DNA of 64,000 bases from Oligoflexia bacterium (lineage in GTDB: Bacteria > Bdellovibrionota > UBA1018), in contig CAIZRG010000017.1 in assembly GCA_903935335.1 (NCBI GenBank), positions 62,001-126,000 of the forward strand. The letters are read 5' to 3'. Made by a program: the position numbers and the translations under genes. Positions within the stretch are counted from its first letter, which is position 1. Each line of letters starts with the position of its first letter. Shown here in pieces: positions 9,012 to 18,066 of this stretch. The notes under the pieces were generated by a model. The model was given only the letters and a program-made list of their open reading frames with translations. It was not told where the DNA came from and ran no database searches.

Positions 9012-9704
9012 TTATATTGATATTCTAAGTTTAATAATTGTGAATAAATAGGTAAATACAAATTTGATAAGATTCCTTTTTGTTTCACCAAACATTCTCT
9101 GTTTAAAGGAAAATGGAATTTCTTTCACTTTCATAGCTGGATGAAGACGATGCAACTTAAAAAGAATTTCTTCAATAATATCAAAATTGTGACACTTAAG
9201 ATGAAGCTCCTTCATCCAATCTGATCTGTAAACTTTGTAACTATTTGAAATATCCTTGTAATTAAGATCAAGGACGAGTCTGTAAGTGAAGTTTAAAATA
9301 CGACTCATGCAAATAAGTAAAAAACTATTATCTGTGTGCCCACCTGGAACGTAACGTGACGCAATAACAACATCGCAGGAAGAAACCTCAGCTAACATCT
9401 TAGGGATGAACTCAGGAGAATGTGATCCATCAGCATCCATAAAAAGAAACCATTTCCCTTTTCCTGCCTGAATTCCAGTTCGAACAGCATCTCCAAAAGA
9501 TGACCCAGGACCCCTCCTCACACAAATGGCTCCAAAATCTTTTGAAACCTCCTCCGTTCGATCCAGAGGTTCAGGAGTATCGATAATGAGTATTTCACAA
9601 GAAAACGAAAGATTTTCAAGAGTTTTTTTAATTCTAGGAAGAATAATTCTTAGGTTCTCTTCCTCCATATACGAAGGAAGGATAAGACTAAAATCAATAG
9701 ACAT
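9012..9704 (-). CDS. Family 2 glycosyltransferase (polyprenyl/dolichyl-phosphate sugar synthase type)
   Basis: About 230 residues with a GT-A fold. The N-terminus is SLILPSYMEEENL, followed by EILIIDTPEPLDRT, then GPGSSFGDAVRTGIQAGKG and the metal-binding DADGSHSPEF. This order matches DPM1/ArnC-like enzymes that load a sugar onto a polyprenyl phosphate or onto a glycolipid. There are no C-terminal membrane helices. The ATG at 9704 shares one base with the TAA stop of the upstream epimerase gene (TAATG), so translational coupling favours this start over the ATG at 9713. It is part of a three-gene minus-strand operon with both epimerases. Confidence 0.87.
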   Translation of the reverse strand: MSIDFSLILPSYMEEENLRIILPRIKKTLENLSFSCEILIIDTPEPLDRTEEVSKDFGAICVRRGPGSSFGDAVRTGIQAGKGKWFLFMDADGSHSPEFIPKMLAEVSSCDVVIASRYVPGGHTDNSFLLICMSRILNFTYRLVLDLNYKDISNSYKVYRSDWMKELHLKCHNFDIIEEILFKLHRLHPAMKVKEIPFSFKQRMFGETKRNLIKFVFTYLFTIIKLRISI

Positions 9705-10726
9705 TAAATACACTCCCTTACCCAGTGAATCATATTTAGAAGACCTTCATTTTTTCCAATTTTTGGTTTCCAATCTAACAATTGTTTTGCTTTTTCAATA
9801 TTTGCCACAAATACTTTTTGATCACTTTGTCGCCAAGGCAATTGAGTATAAGACAACTGAATAGACAGTTCATGCTCAAGAAATTTAAAAAGCTCAAGAA
9901 GAGATAGACTATTTTCTATTCCTCCTCCAATATTAAAAACTTGTCCTTTTACAGAATCAATCTTTTCAACAGCAGACAAATAACAGTTCACTAAGTCACT
10001 TGAAAAAAGTACATCTCGAACCTGCTTTCCTGTTCCAGAAATCGTAAAAGAATCACCACTTCGAAGCTTTTGCTGGCTCAATGCCTTCTGCACAAACCAC
10101 CCAACCCATCCTTGATCAAAAGTACTAAACTGACGACCGCCAAAAATTGAAGAATGCCTAAAAACAACGGTTCTTAAACCAAATAAACGGCTAAAATCTA
10201 ACATATATTGATCAATTGCTCCTTTTGAGCAACCATAAGGACTTCGAAAATCTAAACCCATAGATTCATCAAAACCCTGCTCATAACCCCTAGCCCTATA
10301 GCGAGTTGAAGTTTCAATGTATTCCAAGTAATCTAAATCACCATAAACTTTATTTGTTGATGAATAAATAAGAATAGTTTCTGGTAAATTTTTTCTTACG
10401 ACCTCTAAAACATTGTTTCCTCCTATAACGTTAGTTTCAAAATCCAGTCGTGGATTATCAATTGAAGTGGTCATCGCAACTTGCCCAGCAAAATGAAAAA
10501 TCACTTGAGGACGACTCAAAAGTAATGCACGATCAACGTCATGGTATGAACGGATATCAGATTGAAAAAAATGCAATGAACCCAAAGTCTTAAGCCATTT
10601 TAAATTCTCTACACTTCCTTGACGTGTTAAATTATCAAAAAGAAAAACTTCTTCTCCTCTTTTAATCAACTCAGCAGCCAAGTTGGAACCTAAAAATCCA
10701 CATCCACCTGTAATAAAATATTTCAT
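9704..10726 (-). CDS. NAD-dependent epimerase, CDP-paratose 2-epimerase-like
   Basis: 340 residues, extended short-chain dehydrogenase fold. NAD-binding GGCGFLGSN is at the N-terminus. YSSTNKVYGD supplies the catalytic Ser/Thr. YGCSKGAIDQY carries the Tyr-x3-Lys pair. The combination of that motif with RHSSIFGGRQFSTFDQGWVGWF is characteristic of RfbE/Tyv-type CDP-paratose 2-epimerases, which make CDP-tyvelose, and separates it from UDP-glucose 4-epimerases. The start ATG overlaps the stop of the upstream gene by four bases (ATGA). With rfbF nearby, a CDP-deoxysugar role is likely, but the exact product is an inference. Confidence 0.85.
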   Translation of the reverse strand: MKYFITGGCGFLGSNLAAELIKRGEEVFLFDNLTRQGSVENLKWLKTLGSLHFFQSDIRSYHDVDRALLLSRPQVIFHFAGQVAMTTSIDNPRLDFETNVIGGNNVLEVVRKNLPETILIYSSTNKVYGDLDYLEYIETSTRYRARGYEQGFDESMGLDFRSPYGCSKGAIDQYMLDFSRLFGLRTVVFRHSSIFGGRQFSTFDQGWVGWFVQKALSQQKLRSGDSFTISGTGKQVRDVLFSSDLVNCYLSAVEKIDSVKGQVFNIGGGIENSLSLLELFKFLEHELSIQLSYTQLPWRQSDQKVFVANIEKAKQLLDWKPKIGKNEGLLNMIHWVRECI

Positions 10727-11622
10727 AATTTCAAACTTAACCTCTCCGATTCAATTGTTTTTCGAAGACCTTCCTCCAAGGAAACCCTGGGCCTCCAACC
10801 CAACTGGGACAAGAGAGAAGCATCAAGTTTAGACTCCATAATTTCATGATCACGGTAAGGTAATCCTCCAAACTCGAATCGAGTGACAGTATTATGAGTC
10901 ATTTTTTTCACAAGCTCTACAAAATCACGAATTTTAACAGGCTTACAACTTCCTACTTCAAATTGAGTAAAACCTGCCTTCATTGCAAGAGCGGATTCAA
11001 TGACTCTATCAAAGGCAAGAACAACATCTTCAATATGAATAAAATCTCTTTTCTGTTCTCCTGGGGTAAGCGATATGGCTTCTACTCGACGAAGAGATTG
11101 ATGAATCAACTTTGTCACAAACTTTGAAGAATCGTCTCCAAATCCATAAAAATGATCTAACACGACATTAACACATGTTAAATGATTAGAAAATTCTTTA
11201 AACCACTCTGTAAAAGTCTTTTTAGAATGAGCATATAAGCTAATCTTTCGATCTAAAACAGTATCTGTATTGATAAAGATTTGAACATTAAAATTTTTAG
11301 CTTGTTCCAATAAAAAAAGAGGGAAAATAAGATTCGTTTCAAGAACCTGACATATTGTTTCAGATCCTCTTCCATAGCTCGTAGCACAGTGAAGAATAGC
11401 ATGAATTTGATTTTCTTGAAATACACGGGAAACTTCATCCTTACCACAGTCAATATTATACATCGAAATATTATCTAAAACTTTATGAAGACTGGAGAAA
11501 TCAGAAGTCTTTCTCTTCAAGAGAAGAATTTTATAATTCTTGTGAACGAGGTGTTGTACAATGCGACTTCCTAAAAATCCAGTACCCCCTGTAACAAGAA
11601 CGTTTTTTTTACCTGCTAACAA
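10723..11622 (-). CDS. NAD(P)-dependent sugar epimerase/reductase (possible CDP-deoxyhexose synthase)
   Basis: 299 residues. The N-terminal GGTGFLGSR is a Rossmann dinucleotide site. INTDT and YAHSK give the Thr and Tyr-x3-Lys catalytic set of the extended short-chain dehydrogenases. KRDFIHIEDVVLAF is the usual conserved segment before the sugar-binding part. It may be the reductase that makes CDP-abequose or CDP-paratose (RfbJ/RfbS type), which would feed the epimerase encoded downstream, but the sequence does not distinguish this from other nucleotide-sugar reductases. It is the first gene of the minus-strand operon and overlaps the next by four bases. Confidence 0.8.
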   Translation of the reverse strand: MLAGKKNVLVTGGTGFLGSRIVQHLVHKNYKILLLKRKTSDFSSLHKVLDNISMYNIDCGKDEVSRVFQENQIHAILHCATSYGRGSETICQVLETNLIFPLFLLEQAKNFNVQIFINTDTVLDRKISLYAHSKKTFTEWFKEFSNHLTCVNVVLDHFYGFGDDSSKFVTKLIHQSLRRVEAISLTPGEQKRDFIHIEDVVLAFDRVIESALAMKAGFTQFEVGSCKPVKIRDFVELVKKMTHNTVTRFEFGGLPYRDHEIMESKLDASLLSQLGWRPRVSLEEGLRKTIESERLSLKL

Positions 11623-11666
11623 AATAAATCCATCTCCTTCAAAAAAAGGTTTATCTCATCAAGCCA

Positions 11667-13370
11667 CTACTTATGAATCTTTACCTTCAAAAAGTAGGGC
11701 ATTTTATAGGCAGAATGTGCCAAGTAGGCAACAAACCCAAGCCCATCATATTTAAATCGAATGCTTGCCGACTCCCCTCTCATATTTAAAATTCCATCAT
11801 CCATCCACCAACGAAGAAACCGTTTAGACTGGCTACCAGAAATTTCCCCATTAGAATGAAAATAAAGCTCTTCGTCAAGGCTATAAGGCAAAAAAGCTCT
11901 ATTACCCACTCTCCATTCAACGACATGTGCCGAGAATTCGGTCATTGCTCGAAGAGAGGGTGGAAAGCAAATTTTTAAAAAGATAACAAGAACAGGAAGT
12001 GAAATAATGACAGCAGAGCCTAGTAAAAGAGTTTTTAAAACTCTTTTATGACTGATGTAAGTATCAAAATTAATTTTTCCAAGGCAGTGCCTCAAAAATT
12101 GATTTTTGAGGGATAAATAACTGGATTTCGAGCTAAAAGCATTTCTTGAAATACTACAGGATAGTTTCCCCTGTTTCCATTCTTGGTAAAATTCTAAAAT
12201 TAAAATAATAACTATTAAAAAAATAAAAATTTGAGGTAAAGCATAAGTTCTCCCAAAAATTCTTAGATTTTCTTTTGACTGAAAAAAATTACCTGCAACA
12301 AAAAGAGAAAAAGTAAATCCAATCAAAATAGAACCTAAAGTCAAGCTTTTGCCCTTAGGCCAGTGATCCATAAGACAGTAAACAGGAAAAATTAGAAGCA
12401 CTAGATAAGTCATCCAAACAACAGGAGAAAAAACCAGCATAAAAATACTAATCAACGAATAGATAAGTAGAGCATTGCTCTGATAAAAATTTTCTTTTCT
12501 TTTTTTACTATTTCTTAAAAAATAGAGAATTATAAAACAAGAAAGAGTAAAAAAAACACTTGCACATGAAGCCGCAAAATGAATCAATCTATCAAGATTA
12601 AACTGAGTCAGTATCCGAGTTATCACAGCTTGCAAAGCCATGTTATTCGAATCAAAAGGTCCTGCTATAGGATTCTTAACAATCTCTATCCAATGCAAAC
12701 AAAGGCTTCCCAGCTCACTGGGAGAGTAAAAAATCAGAGAAGAAGACGATAAGATTCCAAATAGAACTAAAAAAATTCGGACAGTAGTTAGAAAATTTTG
12801 TAATAGAAACGGCAAAACAAAAAATGCATAATGAGGCTTCAGCATAACTAGGGGTACAAGGAGAGCCACCCCCAACCTGAGTTCTCTTCCTTTCAAACAC
12901 TTCATAGATATGATCAAAATTGTGATAAATATAACGTGAAGGTTGCCAACCATAAAATCTTCATAGACAGAAGGGCTCACGAAAACACTTGCTGCTATTG
13001 CACCAAGAAGGGATCTTGAATGGATCTGTTTTGATGCATGTGAATGAGAGGACAAAAGCAAATAAGGCCAAAGAAAAAAAAGAAAGAGCTTCAAAACAAA
13101 AAAAACAATTTTACAAAGCTTTATGGGTAGAATAGTAAAAAGAAAAAATACCGGACTTCCCAATGGAGGATAGGCATACATTGGAGCCATCTCTGAAAAA
13201 TTATAAATTTCACTTTGAAAGCCTGACTTAAAAAGTTCACCCACGAAATAATAGATATCAAAATCAGCCCCTACAGCCAAATAGGGTTTAAAGCTTTTAA
13301 GCCCCATCAGGGTTACAAATGCAAACCATACAAAACTCAAAGCAAGAAATGTTTTACTAGACTGAGACAC
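11667..13370 (-). CDS. GT87-like (DUF2029) membrane glycosyltransferase with soluble C-terminal region
   Basis: 567 residues. The first ~400 contain about ten membrane helices. Early loop residues VGADFDIYYFVGELF and MYAYPPLGSPVFF fit the GT-C fold of GT87 polyprenyl-phosphomannose-dependent transferases, where an Asp in the first extracytoplasmic loop is catalytic. Between about 410 and 470 is a basic linker and a further helix. The last ~95 residues look like a periplasmic beta-rich domain (WRVGNRAFLPYSLDEELYF and onward) that I do not recognise. It probably adds a sugar to a lipid-linked glycan on the periplasmic face. It lies upstream of the epimerase operon on the same strand. Confidence 0.75.
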   Translation of the reverse strand: MSQSSKTFLALSFVWFAFVTLMGLKSFKPYLAVGADFDIYYFVGELFKSGFQSEIYNFSEMAPMYAYPPLGSPVFFLFTILPIKLCKIVFFVLKLFLFFLWPYLLLSSHSHASKQIHSRSLLGAIAASVFVSPSVYEDFMVGNLHVIFITILIISMKCLKGRELRLGVALLVPLVMLKPHYAFFVLPFLLQNFLTTVRIFLVLFGILSSSSLIFYSPSELGSLCLHWIEIVKNPIAGPFDSNNMALQAVITRILTQFNLDRLIHFAASCASVFFTLSCFIILYFLRNSKKRKENFYQSNALLIYSLISIFMLVFSPVVWMTYLVLLIFPVYCLMDHWPKGKSLTLGSILIGFTFSLFVAGNFFQSKENLRIFGRTYALPQIFIFLIVIILILEFYQEWKQGKLSCSISRNAFSSKSSYLSLKNQFLRHCLGKINFDTYISHKRVLKTLLLGSAVIISLPVLVIFLKICFPPSLRAMTEFSAHVVEWRVGNRAFLPYSLDEELYFHSNGEISGSQSKRFLRWWMDDGILNMRGESASIRFKYDGLGFVAYLAHSAYKMPYFLKVKIHK

Positions 13371-13419
13371 AAGATCAGCACTTATCAGAATAGAAAGCTA
13401 TTTGACCAGAGAAAATTAT

Positions 13420-13812
13420 ATGATAATGATCATGCTATTGAAAAAAGCATATTGCCCTAGAGTCGTTTATTTTTTTTACTTACTTTCACCACTTTTAATA
13501 CCCACAGAGCCTCCACAATCTAATATAGTCAATACAACTGTACCTTTAAAAAAAGAACTTCTACAGGACACTGAAAAATTCATTTTTGCACCCCGCTGGG
13601 AAAAAACAGATGCAGAAGCTTGTATTGAACAGACATCCAAAGCTTTGCCTTACAAAAACCAATGCCCCACTTATGGAGCAGATCCCAGTCATCAGTCTTC
13701 CCGTGAAGCTTACGATCTCATTCAAAAGCAGACAGAACAGCTCAAAAGTACAAACCCATACGCCAATCCACCTTTAAAATACGAAATGGCACCTACGCAA
13801 AACGGGTTCTAG
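13420..13812 (+). CDS. Small hypothetical protein, possibly exported
   Basis: Not recognised. Starts ATG at 13420, with further ATGs at 13426 and 13432 and a TTG at 13402. The N-terminal ~35 residues contain a basic pair and a hydrophobic run (VVYFFYLLSPLLI) that could be a signal peptide or anchor. The remainder is polar, with two Cys residues (in EACIEQ and NQCPTY) that might form a disulfide, and a Pro-rich end. It precedes serS on the same strand and may share its transcript. Confidence 0.5.
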   Translation: MIMIMLLKKAYCPRVVYFFYLLSPLLIPTEPPQSNIVNTTVPLKKELLQDTEKFIFAPRWEKTDAEACIEQTSKALPYKNQCPTYGADPSHQSSREAYDLIQKQTEQLKSTNPYANPPLKYEMAPTQNGF

Positions 13813-13922
13813 AAAGCAGCGATTGTAATGAAGGCATAGCTTTGCTAACCTTTCTCTGGAGTGATGTAGAAAAGTTGGGTTTTCTAGCCTTTCTAGACTT
13901 AAAGAGGAGCTTTAAAACAATC

Positions 13923-15188
13923 ATGGTAGACTTAAAATTCATTCGTCAAAATCCAGAGGCAATCCGAAAAGCAATTCAAGAGAAGAAAGTAGATCTGAGT
14001 TTAGATGCACTCTTAAGCACAGATGAAACCGTGCTGAGTTTTAAGAAACAATTACAGACCTTAGAGGAGGAAAAAAACTCGAACGCAAAAAAAGTCGCTC
14101 AAACCTCACCCCAAGAGCGTACGACTCTCATTGAGCGAGGCAGAACCATTAGTCAAAAGATTGAAGAAATCAAACCCCAACTCTTGCAGGCAGAGGAAAA
14201 ACTCCAGGAGTTTCTCTGGCTAGTTCCTAACATTCCTGCTCCTGAAGCACCACGAGGATTGACTGAAGAGGATAATGTTCAGATTAAACAATGGGGTACA
14301 CCCAGATCCTTTGATTTCCCTCCTCTCGATCACGTAGAGATTCTTGATCAGCATCACTGGGCAGAGCTCGAACGCATCGCCAAAATAGCTGGAAGCCGTA
14401 GCTACTCTCTCCGAAACGAAATGGTCCTTTTAGAAGCTGCATTACATCGATTTGCATTGGAACACTTAAGAGCAAAAGGATTCCAACTCATTACGGTTCC
14501 GGCAATAGCAAGAGATTTTGCTTTCTACGGAACAGGACATTTTCCCACAGGTAAGGAACAAGCGTATTTTTTACCTCAAGATGATTTGTATTTAGCAGGC
14601 ACAGCAGAAGTCCTTCTCAATAGCCTTCATCGAGGCGAAGTCTTTAAGGAGAATGATCTTCCGATTCTATATGCTGGTTTTTCTCCTTGCTTTCGTCGAG
14701 AGGCAGGAAGTGCAGGTAGAGATACTCGAGGATTGATTCGAGTTCATCAATTTATGAAAGTAGAACAATTCATCATTTGTAAAAATGATCCAGCAGAATC
14801 TGCTCATTGGCATGAGGAACTTTTGAAAACTTCAGAAGAAATCGTTCAGGCTTTAGAGTTACCCTATCGGGTTGTTGATGTTTGTACGGGAGACATGGGA
14901 GCTGGGAAAATCCGCCAATATGACATTGAAGCTTGGGTCCCAAGCGAAAAAAAATACCGTGAAACTCATAGTTGCTCTTCTCTTCATGAATGGCAGGCTA
15001 GGCGGACTGATTTAAGGTACCGTGAAAGCGATGGAAAAATGAAATACTGCCACACTCTCAATAACACAGCCATTGCAACCCCCCGAATCTTGGTCCCATT
15101 ATTAGAAAACCACCAACAAAAAGATGGCAGCATTAGTTTACCTCAAAAAATTCAACCTTATTTATCAGGGCTACACAAATTAGGATGA
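13923..15188 (+). CDS. serS: Seryl-tRNA synthetase
   Basis: Charges tRNA-Ser (and tRNA-Sec if present). The start ATG at 13923 is chosen because the protein then begins MVDLKFIRQNPE, the standard family N-terminus, and GAGGAG lies 13 bases upstream. A longer frame to 13842 exists but adds residues with no family counterpart. Residues ~25-110 form the antiparallel coiled-coil arm that contacts the long variable arm of tRNA-Ser. Motif 2 is FRREAGSAGRDTRGLIRVHQF, and motif 3 is NNTAIATPRILVPLLEN. About 421 residues, normal for the family. Confidence 0.96.
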   Translation: MVDLKFIRQNPEAIRKAIQEKKVDLSLDALLSTDETVLSFKKQLQTLEEEKNSNAKKVAQTSPQERTTLIERGRTISQKIEEIKPQLLQAEEKLQEFLWLVPNIPAPEAPRGLTEEDNVQIKQWGTPRSFDFPPLDHVEILDQHHWAELERIAKIAGSRSYSLRNEMVLLEAALHRFALEHLRAKGFQLITVPAIARDFAFYGTGHFPTGKEQAYFLPQDDLYLAGTAEVLLNSLHRGEVFKENDLPILYAGFSPCFRREAGSAGRDTRGLIRVHQFMKVEQFIICKNDPAESAHWHEELLKTSEEIVQALELPYRVVDVCTGDMGAGKIRQYDIEAWVPSEKKYRETHSCSSLHEWQARRTDLRYRESDGKMKYCHTLNNTAIATPRILVPLLENHQQKDGSISLPQKIQPYLSGLHKLG

Positions 15189-15319
15189 GCACAAATAAAA
15201 ACATTAACCTAGACAACTCCCTTTAAGGAAGTCCGACTCATCAATCTACCGGCTATGCCAAGGGTAGTCTGAATTAAATCTCCTTGTACCAAATATTAAA
15301 TTAAAGTAAATAGAGAAAT

Positions 15320-16981
15320 ATGTTTATCAATTTGAATAAATTTATTTTTTTGTTCACTGGGATTCATTTTATATTGAGTTCATTTACTTTTTGTGCTATC
15401 CGGAAAGAAACCACATCTTTGGTTACCTATCAACAAATTCGACCTACTAAAAACAAAGAGAAGGTTAAAATAAACGTATTTATCCCAACTGAAGCAGGAT
15501 GGGAATCATTCGAACAGATCCTTAAAAAAGGACTCCCCTTAGCAACAAATGTATCAAACGAAATGAAAGAAACAATGGGAAAAGCATTTCCTTTCGTCAA
15601 AGAAGATTACAAATTATTTTTTAAAAGTTTTAAAAATAATTTTAAAATAACAGCAGAAAATAAACTTATTTTTAATAAATTTTTTAGCAAGTTTATCTTT
15701 GGATTTGCTGCTCTTTCTCCCTCTTATCAAGCTTTATGTATTGAGAATCCAGACGAAAACTACTGTAAAGACCATTTTGATTCAGAATTTAAACCTTTTT
15801 TAGAAACTCTTTTACCTGTCATCTCTACTCTCATCGAGACTGCCGAATACTTTTCTATCCCCATTACATATAACAATGACGCCCGAGTAAAAGTTGGAGT
15901 CATTCTAGCAGAAGAGAACATTCTAGGCTTTGGCCTAGGATTTTATATAGACTCCGAAAATGACAAAATTCCTTTTGTATACAGACAACAAAGCCCTATT
16001 TTTTATCCCGCAATTCCTTGGAAAAAAAGAATAGGCGATGTTCAAGAGCACGACTTTACATTTTTAAATGGAAGCCTCATTCCAACTCAATCTTCTGGGT
16101 TTAGGTTTACGTATTACCCAAGTTTTATGAACCAGCAAGGGATCTTAAGACAGTCAGTAGAGGTTGAGAAATATCATGGTTCAAAAGGAGAAAACCCTTA
16201 TTCTCGGTCAATTCAATGTGTTAACATTGAAATATTAAAATCTCTAGATCAAGACCCTTATCTAGAGATTTTACCCAATGCTTTTCTGAAGCATTTAGAA
16301 TCAGAAAAGTATGCTTTTCTCTCAATCCCTGAAGAAAATAGCTTTGATGAAAAAATGCTTCAGCTTCTCATTACTGAAAAACTCATCGAAGAACTAAAAC
16401 GAGATCCCACTCTTGAAGAAGTGGAAATCAATCAAACTTTAGAGTCTTTAGAATTCGATAGAAGAACCATTGAATCTGAAATTATTTCAAAAATTTCTGA
16501 AAATCCCTCAGAATACGAAAAAATGATCGAAGCAGAGTGGACTCAAAGACAAGAAGCAATCAGTTCTGGATCTATTTACTTAACACAAAGTTTATCTTCC
16601 TCTGCTACAAGCCAAAAAAGAAAAAACAAACAGCAATCCACACACAAACAACCCCAGACTCAAACAGAGAATAAACAAAATCATGAACGGAAAATTTTAA
16701 AAATCTTTGATCAACTTAAAGCCCAAGGAGCACAGAAATATAGAGACTTAGTTCAAATTTCTGAAAAAGCTAAAGAATTTTTCTCTTTTAAAATTCAATC
16801 AAAGATTCACATCAATGAGGTTGGAAGCCATCGAATTCTTCATGGATCTTCTGGATCATTTTCAATGGTTGTTCCACACCAAGGAGATGGCAGCCTACCT
16901 GATTATCAAGTGAACAAGTGGCTTAAGGGATTGATTCGCTTTTTATCCAATGAAAGTCTAACCACTGAAAGTCCAAAATAG
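15320..16981 (+). CDS. Secreted orphan protein (553 aa) with HicA-like C-terminal segment
   Basis: Not recognised as a whole. An N-terminal signal-like hydrophobic stretch (residues ~7-26) suggests export. Residues ~30-330 are a globular region of unknown family. Residues ~330-440 are acidic and helix-rich (several EEVE/EEL-type runs). A Gln/Lys-rich linker at about 435-455 follows. The final ~65 residues contain VGSHRILHGSSGSFSMVVPH followed by a short helix, which recalls the GSH(H)..F......PxH pattern of HicA/YcfA double-stranded-RNA-binding folds. That resemblance is weak and unconfirmed. No HicB-like partner is adjacent. Confidence 0.7.
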   Translation: MFINLNKFIFLFTGIHFILSSFTFCAIRKETTSLVTYQQIRPTKNKEKVKINVFIPTEAGWESFEQILKKGLPLATNVSNEMKETMGKAFPFVKEDYKLFFKSFKNNFKITAENKLIFNKFFSKFIFGFAALSPSYQALCIENPDENYCKDHFDSEFKPFLETLLPVISTLIETAEYFSIPITYNNDARVKVGVILAEENILGFGLGFYIDSENDKIPFVYRQQSPIFYPAIPWKKRIGDVQEHDFTFLNGSLIPTQSSGFRFTYYPSFMNQQGILRQSVEVEKYHGSKGENPYSRSIQCVNIEILKSLDQDPYLEILPNAFLKHLESEKYAFLSIPEENSFDEKMLQLLITEKLIEELKRDPTLEEVEINQTLESLEFDRRTIESEIISKISENPSEYEKMIEAEWTQRQEAISSGSIYLTQSLSSSATSQKRKNKQQSTHKQPQTQTENKQNHERKILKIFDQLKAQGAQKYRDLVQISEKAKEFFSFKIQSKIHINEVGSHRILHGSSGSFSMVVPHQGDGSLPDYQVNKWLKGLIRFLSNESLTTESPK

Positions 16982-17015
16982 CAGAAAATTTCAAGATCGC
17001 TCTACTTTATCTTTT

Positions 17016-18017
17016 TTATTGGATGAGTATTTCTGGGATTTTGTATTGAACAACCTGCCCAGAAAACTGTTCTTTAAACTTGCAAACCCCATAATACGAA
17101 TGAGAAACAGGAGCATTGACTAGGTATCCATTGAGATCATAAACTTGAATGCCATTTTTCCTCGACTGATTGATCGCCTCCCAGTGAGCAGCGGCTGAAG
17201 TACTCAGCCTAGCTTGGCAAACAGAATCTCGCTTCTCATAACCAAACAAATAGTGGGCACGATGGCCCATGAAACAAATTAAAATTTTGGATTCTAAAAC
17301 AGGTTCTTCCAAAAAAAGAGACGATCTTTTTTTTACCGCTGAAGATAACCAAAAACTTAAGTGCTGACTCCCAATCAACTGAGACTGAGTAAAAGATTGA
17401 AACCAAGAAAGAGGAGGAACTGTAAAACCTTTATGAGATCCAAATTGAGTCAGGTTTTTAACAAATGAAGGCAAAACATCCATACTCAATTTTTCCCATT
17501 GAGTTTCAATTCCCTCCTTTTTTGCATAGCTTAAGGTTCTTTTTATCCGGTGAGATAAACAACCCCATTGCTGAACTTCAGTTTCACAAATTGGAATTTC
17601 TAAGGTAGCTGCCTGACTTTCAGAAAATACCGGAAAAGGGAGATGTTTGAGACGCCCCTCATACTGATCTTCCTCCCAGCGAGGTTTCATACTGAGCGAG
17701 ATAAACTTAGGATTCAGTTTAGAAACAGCCATAGCAAATGTAGCTAACTGTCGAGTGACATCATGAGGATGATCCCAATGAAGAAAAGGACCGTTGATGC
17801 ACTCAAATTTCATACCTAAATTCATTAAATTTGAAGCACAAAAAACGATACCCCCCACTCTTTCGTCAGGACTAAAAACTAAAAAGCATTGACCTGAAAC
17901 CACTTCTGCAGCTTGAGCCCAGGATAGACTTTGAGCTAAGGGAAGTTGAACTTCAATTTCATGCCAAACTCTTCGTTCTTCAGTAGATAAGGTAGAAATT
18001 GGCTTAGCAATCCACAT
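17016..18017 (-). CDS. FemAB/FemX-type aminoacyltransferase-like protein
   Basis: 333 residues with two GNAT-like halves. Features typical of the FemAB family are the hydrophobic core strand INGPFLHW, the basic helix LSHRIKRTLSYAKKEGIE that starts the second half, and the C-terminal AAHWEAINQSRKNGIQVYDLNG followed by GVCKFKEQFSGQVVQY. FemAB members use aminoacyl-tRNA to add amino acids to peptidoglycan precursors. Related proteins act in exopolysaccharide systems. The substrate here cannot be read. The gene converges with the orphan at 15320 and is divergent from the MenH-like gene. Confidence 0.78.
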   Translation of the reverse strand: MWIAKPISTLSTEERRVWHEIEVQLPLAQSLSWAQAAEVVSGQCFLVFSPDERVGGIVFCASNLMNLGMKFECINGPFLHWDHPHDVTRQLATFAMAVSKLNPKFISLSMKPRWEEDQYEGRLKHLPFPVFSESQAATLEIPICETEVQQWGCLSHRIKRTLSYAKKEGIETQWEKLSMDVLPSFVKNLTQFGSHKGFTVPPLSWFQSFTQSQLIGSQHLSFWLSSAVKKRSSLFLEEPVLESKILICFMGHRAHYLFGYEKRDSVCQARLSTSAAAHWEAINQSRKNGIQVYDLNGYLVNAPVSHSYYGVCKFKEQFSGQVVQYKIPEILIQ

Positions 18018-18066
18018 CAGAAGTCTAGTCTAGCAATAAAGTAAATTTTTGGTAAAAAACTCATGC

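Noticed and set aside
9705-9713. ATG at 9713 as start of the GT2 gene
   Set aside because: The ATG at 9704 shares a base with the stop of the upstream gene and gives the usual N-terminus; the extra codons add nothing.
15189-15319. Possible terminator after serS (ACTCCCTT/AAGGAAGT)
   Set aside because: The arms are nearly contiguous, leaving no room for a loop, with one mismatch and no T-tract.
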